Positions 63,401 to 64,000 of a DNA stretch of 64,000 nucleotides are shown one piece after another. Every line of letters starts with the position of its first letter. Within the stretch, counting starts at the first letter, position 1. The stretch is from Thysanoteuthis rhombus (taxonomy: Eukaryota > Mollusca > Cephalopoda > Oegopsida > Thysanoteuthidae). The position numbers and the translations under genes are program-made. Location of the stretch: NCBI GenBank assembly GCA_963457665.1, contig OY735206.1:26322210-26386209 (forward strand), written 5' to 3'. The notes beneath the pieces were generated by a model that saw only the letters and a list, made by a program, of their open reading frames with translations, ran no database searches and was not told where the DNA came from.

Positions 63401-64000
63401 AAAGTCCCCTTGCTACTATACTGATTCCAAATGATTAGTAATTCCCGGCATTCTTACAAAAGTACATGTTTTTGTATCTTTATATATATTAGCTTCCCTT
63501 TTCAATTTTAATTTGCATGAATTTTCTTATCTCTTTTTAATTTGCGCCATGTTCAGTGTTTATTTATCTAAGCCGTACTTCCGTCCGAACTTCCGTAAAA
63601 ATGTCAGAAATTACAAAGGTTAGCATTTTTTATACATTGCAAGTAGAGCCCCCTCGTAAGACTTTAATTTTGTTTTTTCCAGACTCAAACAATCCACGTA
63701 GGGGTATCTATTAATGATTGGCTCAGAGAAATTTTCTCAGTTACATCAGGGTACATGTACACGGCATAATATCTCTAAGAATGTTTCATTGAAATCCTTC
63801 CCCCATCGTAGCAATATACACACAGCAAAATATTTCCAAAAGTGTAAAATTGAATTTAGAAAAGATTTGGTGGACGTGTAGTCTAGGGAAGAAGTGATTA
63901 CATCTTCCGGTGGATCCAGGAATTACAACAGTAACGTAACCTGCACAAATATCCTAAACGATTCTCAAATAATTCCAGTGGAATCCTAGGGAAGGGTGAG
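63401..64000. other. Intergenic stretch, nothing recognised
   Basis: No reverse-transcriptase continuation of the preceding LINE is found and nothing else is recognised. Confidence 0.5.

Overview
This window looks like gene-poor intergenic DNA from an animal nuclear genome. The DNA is AT-rich. It is packed with long simple-sequence tracts, above all (TA)n, often compound with (TG)n, (GA)n, (TCTA)n or (CATA)n, plus (CT)n, (CA)n, (ATT)n and (CAT)n. I find no prokaryotic features: no operons, no ribosome-binding-site spacing, no long ORFs. I find no host exon that I would defend. Most ORFs over 60 codons are translated microsatellites or the wrong frame of decayed retrotransposons. The mix of RTE-type LINEs, Penelope-like elements, an R2/NeSL-like LINE and tRNA-derived SINE heads fits a marine invertebrate, and a mollusc such as a cephalopod is my best guess. 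That is inference, and the species cannot be read from the sequence.

The recognisable content is a layered set of dead mobile elements. (1) One RTE-type non-LTR retrotransposon family dominates, with fragments at 3.4-4.0, 6.76-7.17, 8.05-10.44, 16.74-17.03, 18.29-18.80, 20.26-20.90, 35.25-35.91, 51.06-51.20 and 62.11-63.40 kb, on both strands. Most are 5'-truncated and share a 3' end that runs into a (GAT/CAT)n tail. The 8-10.4 kb and 62-63.4 kb copies keep endonuclease regions. (2) A second LINE with an R2/NeSL-like reverse transcriptase lies at 37.1-39.24 kb (+). (3) An inverted, broken reverse transcriptase of a YRDD-type family lies at 39.8-40.6 kb (-), directly beyond it. (4) At 55.5-57.4 kb (+) the C-terminal part of one LINE reverse transcriptase is joined to a different, Penelope-related reverse transcriptase. 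(5) A Penelope-like N-terminal fragment at 17.65-17.85 kb (-) lies next to a repeat containing a hammerhead-ribozyme-like core. A second copy of that repeat, in the opposite orientation, is at 58.38-58.64 kb. (6) Smaller pieces include a BEL/Pao-like pol scrap near 16.1 kb, a LINE zinc-knuckle tail near 49.4 kb, a non-coding module with CGTTATAACGG motifs near 15 kb, and tRNA-like SINE heads.

Several shorter repeats belong to no family I can name: a diverged direct duplication at 11.44/12.24 kb, a pair of about 100 bp at 0.66/57.96 kb, a degenerate tandem array at 60.68-61.37 kb, and a 1.1 kb pyrimidine-rich block at 44.1-45.24 kb. The most interesting signal is the hammerhead-like repeat. 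Its two copies abut (TA)n tracts, and at 17 kb the whole Penelope-related segment is bounded by (TA)n on both sides.
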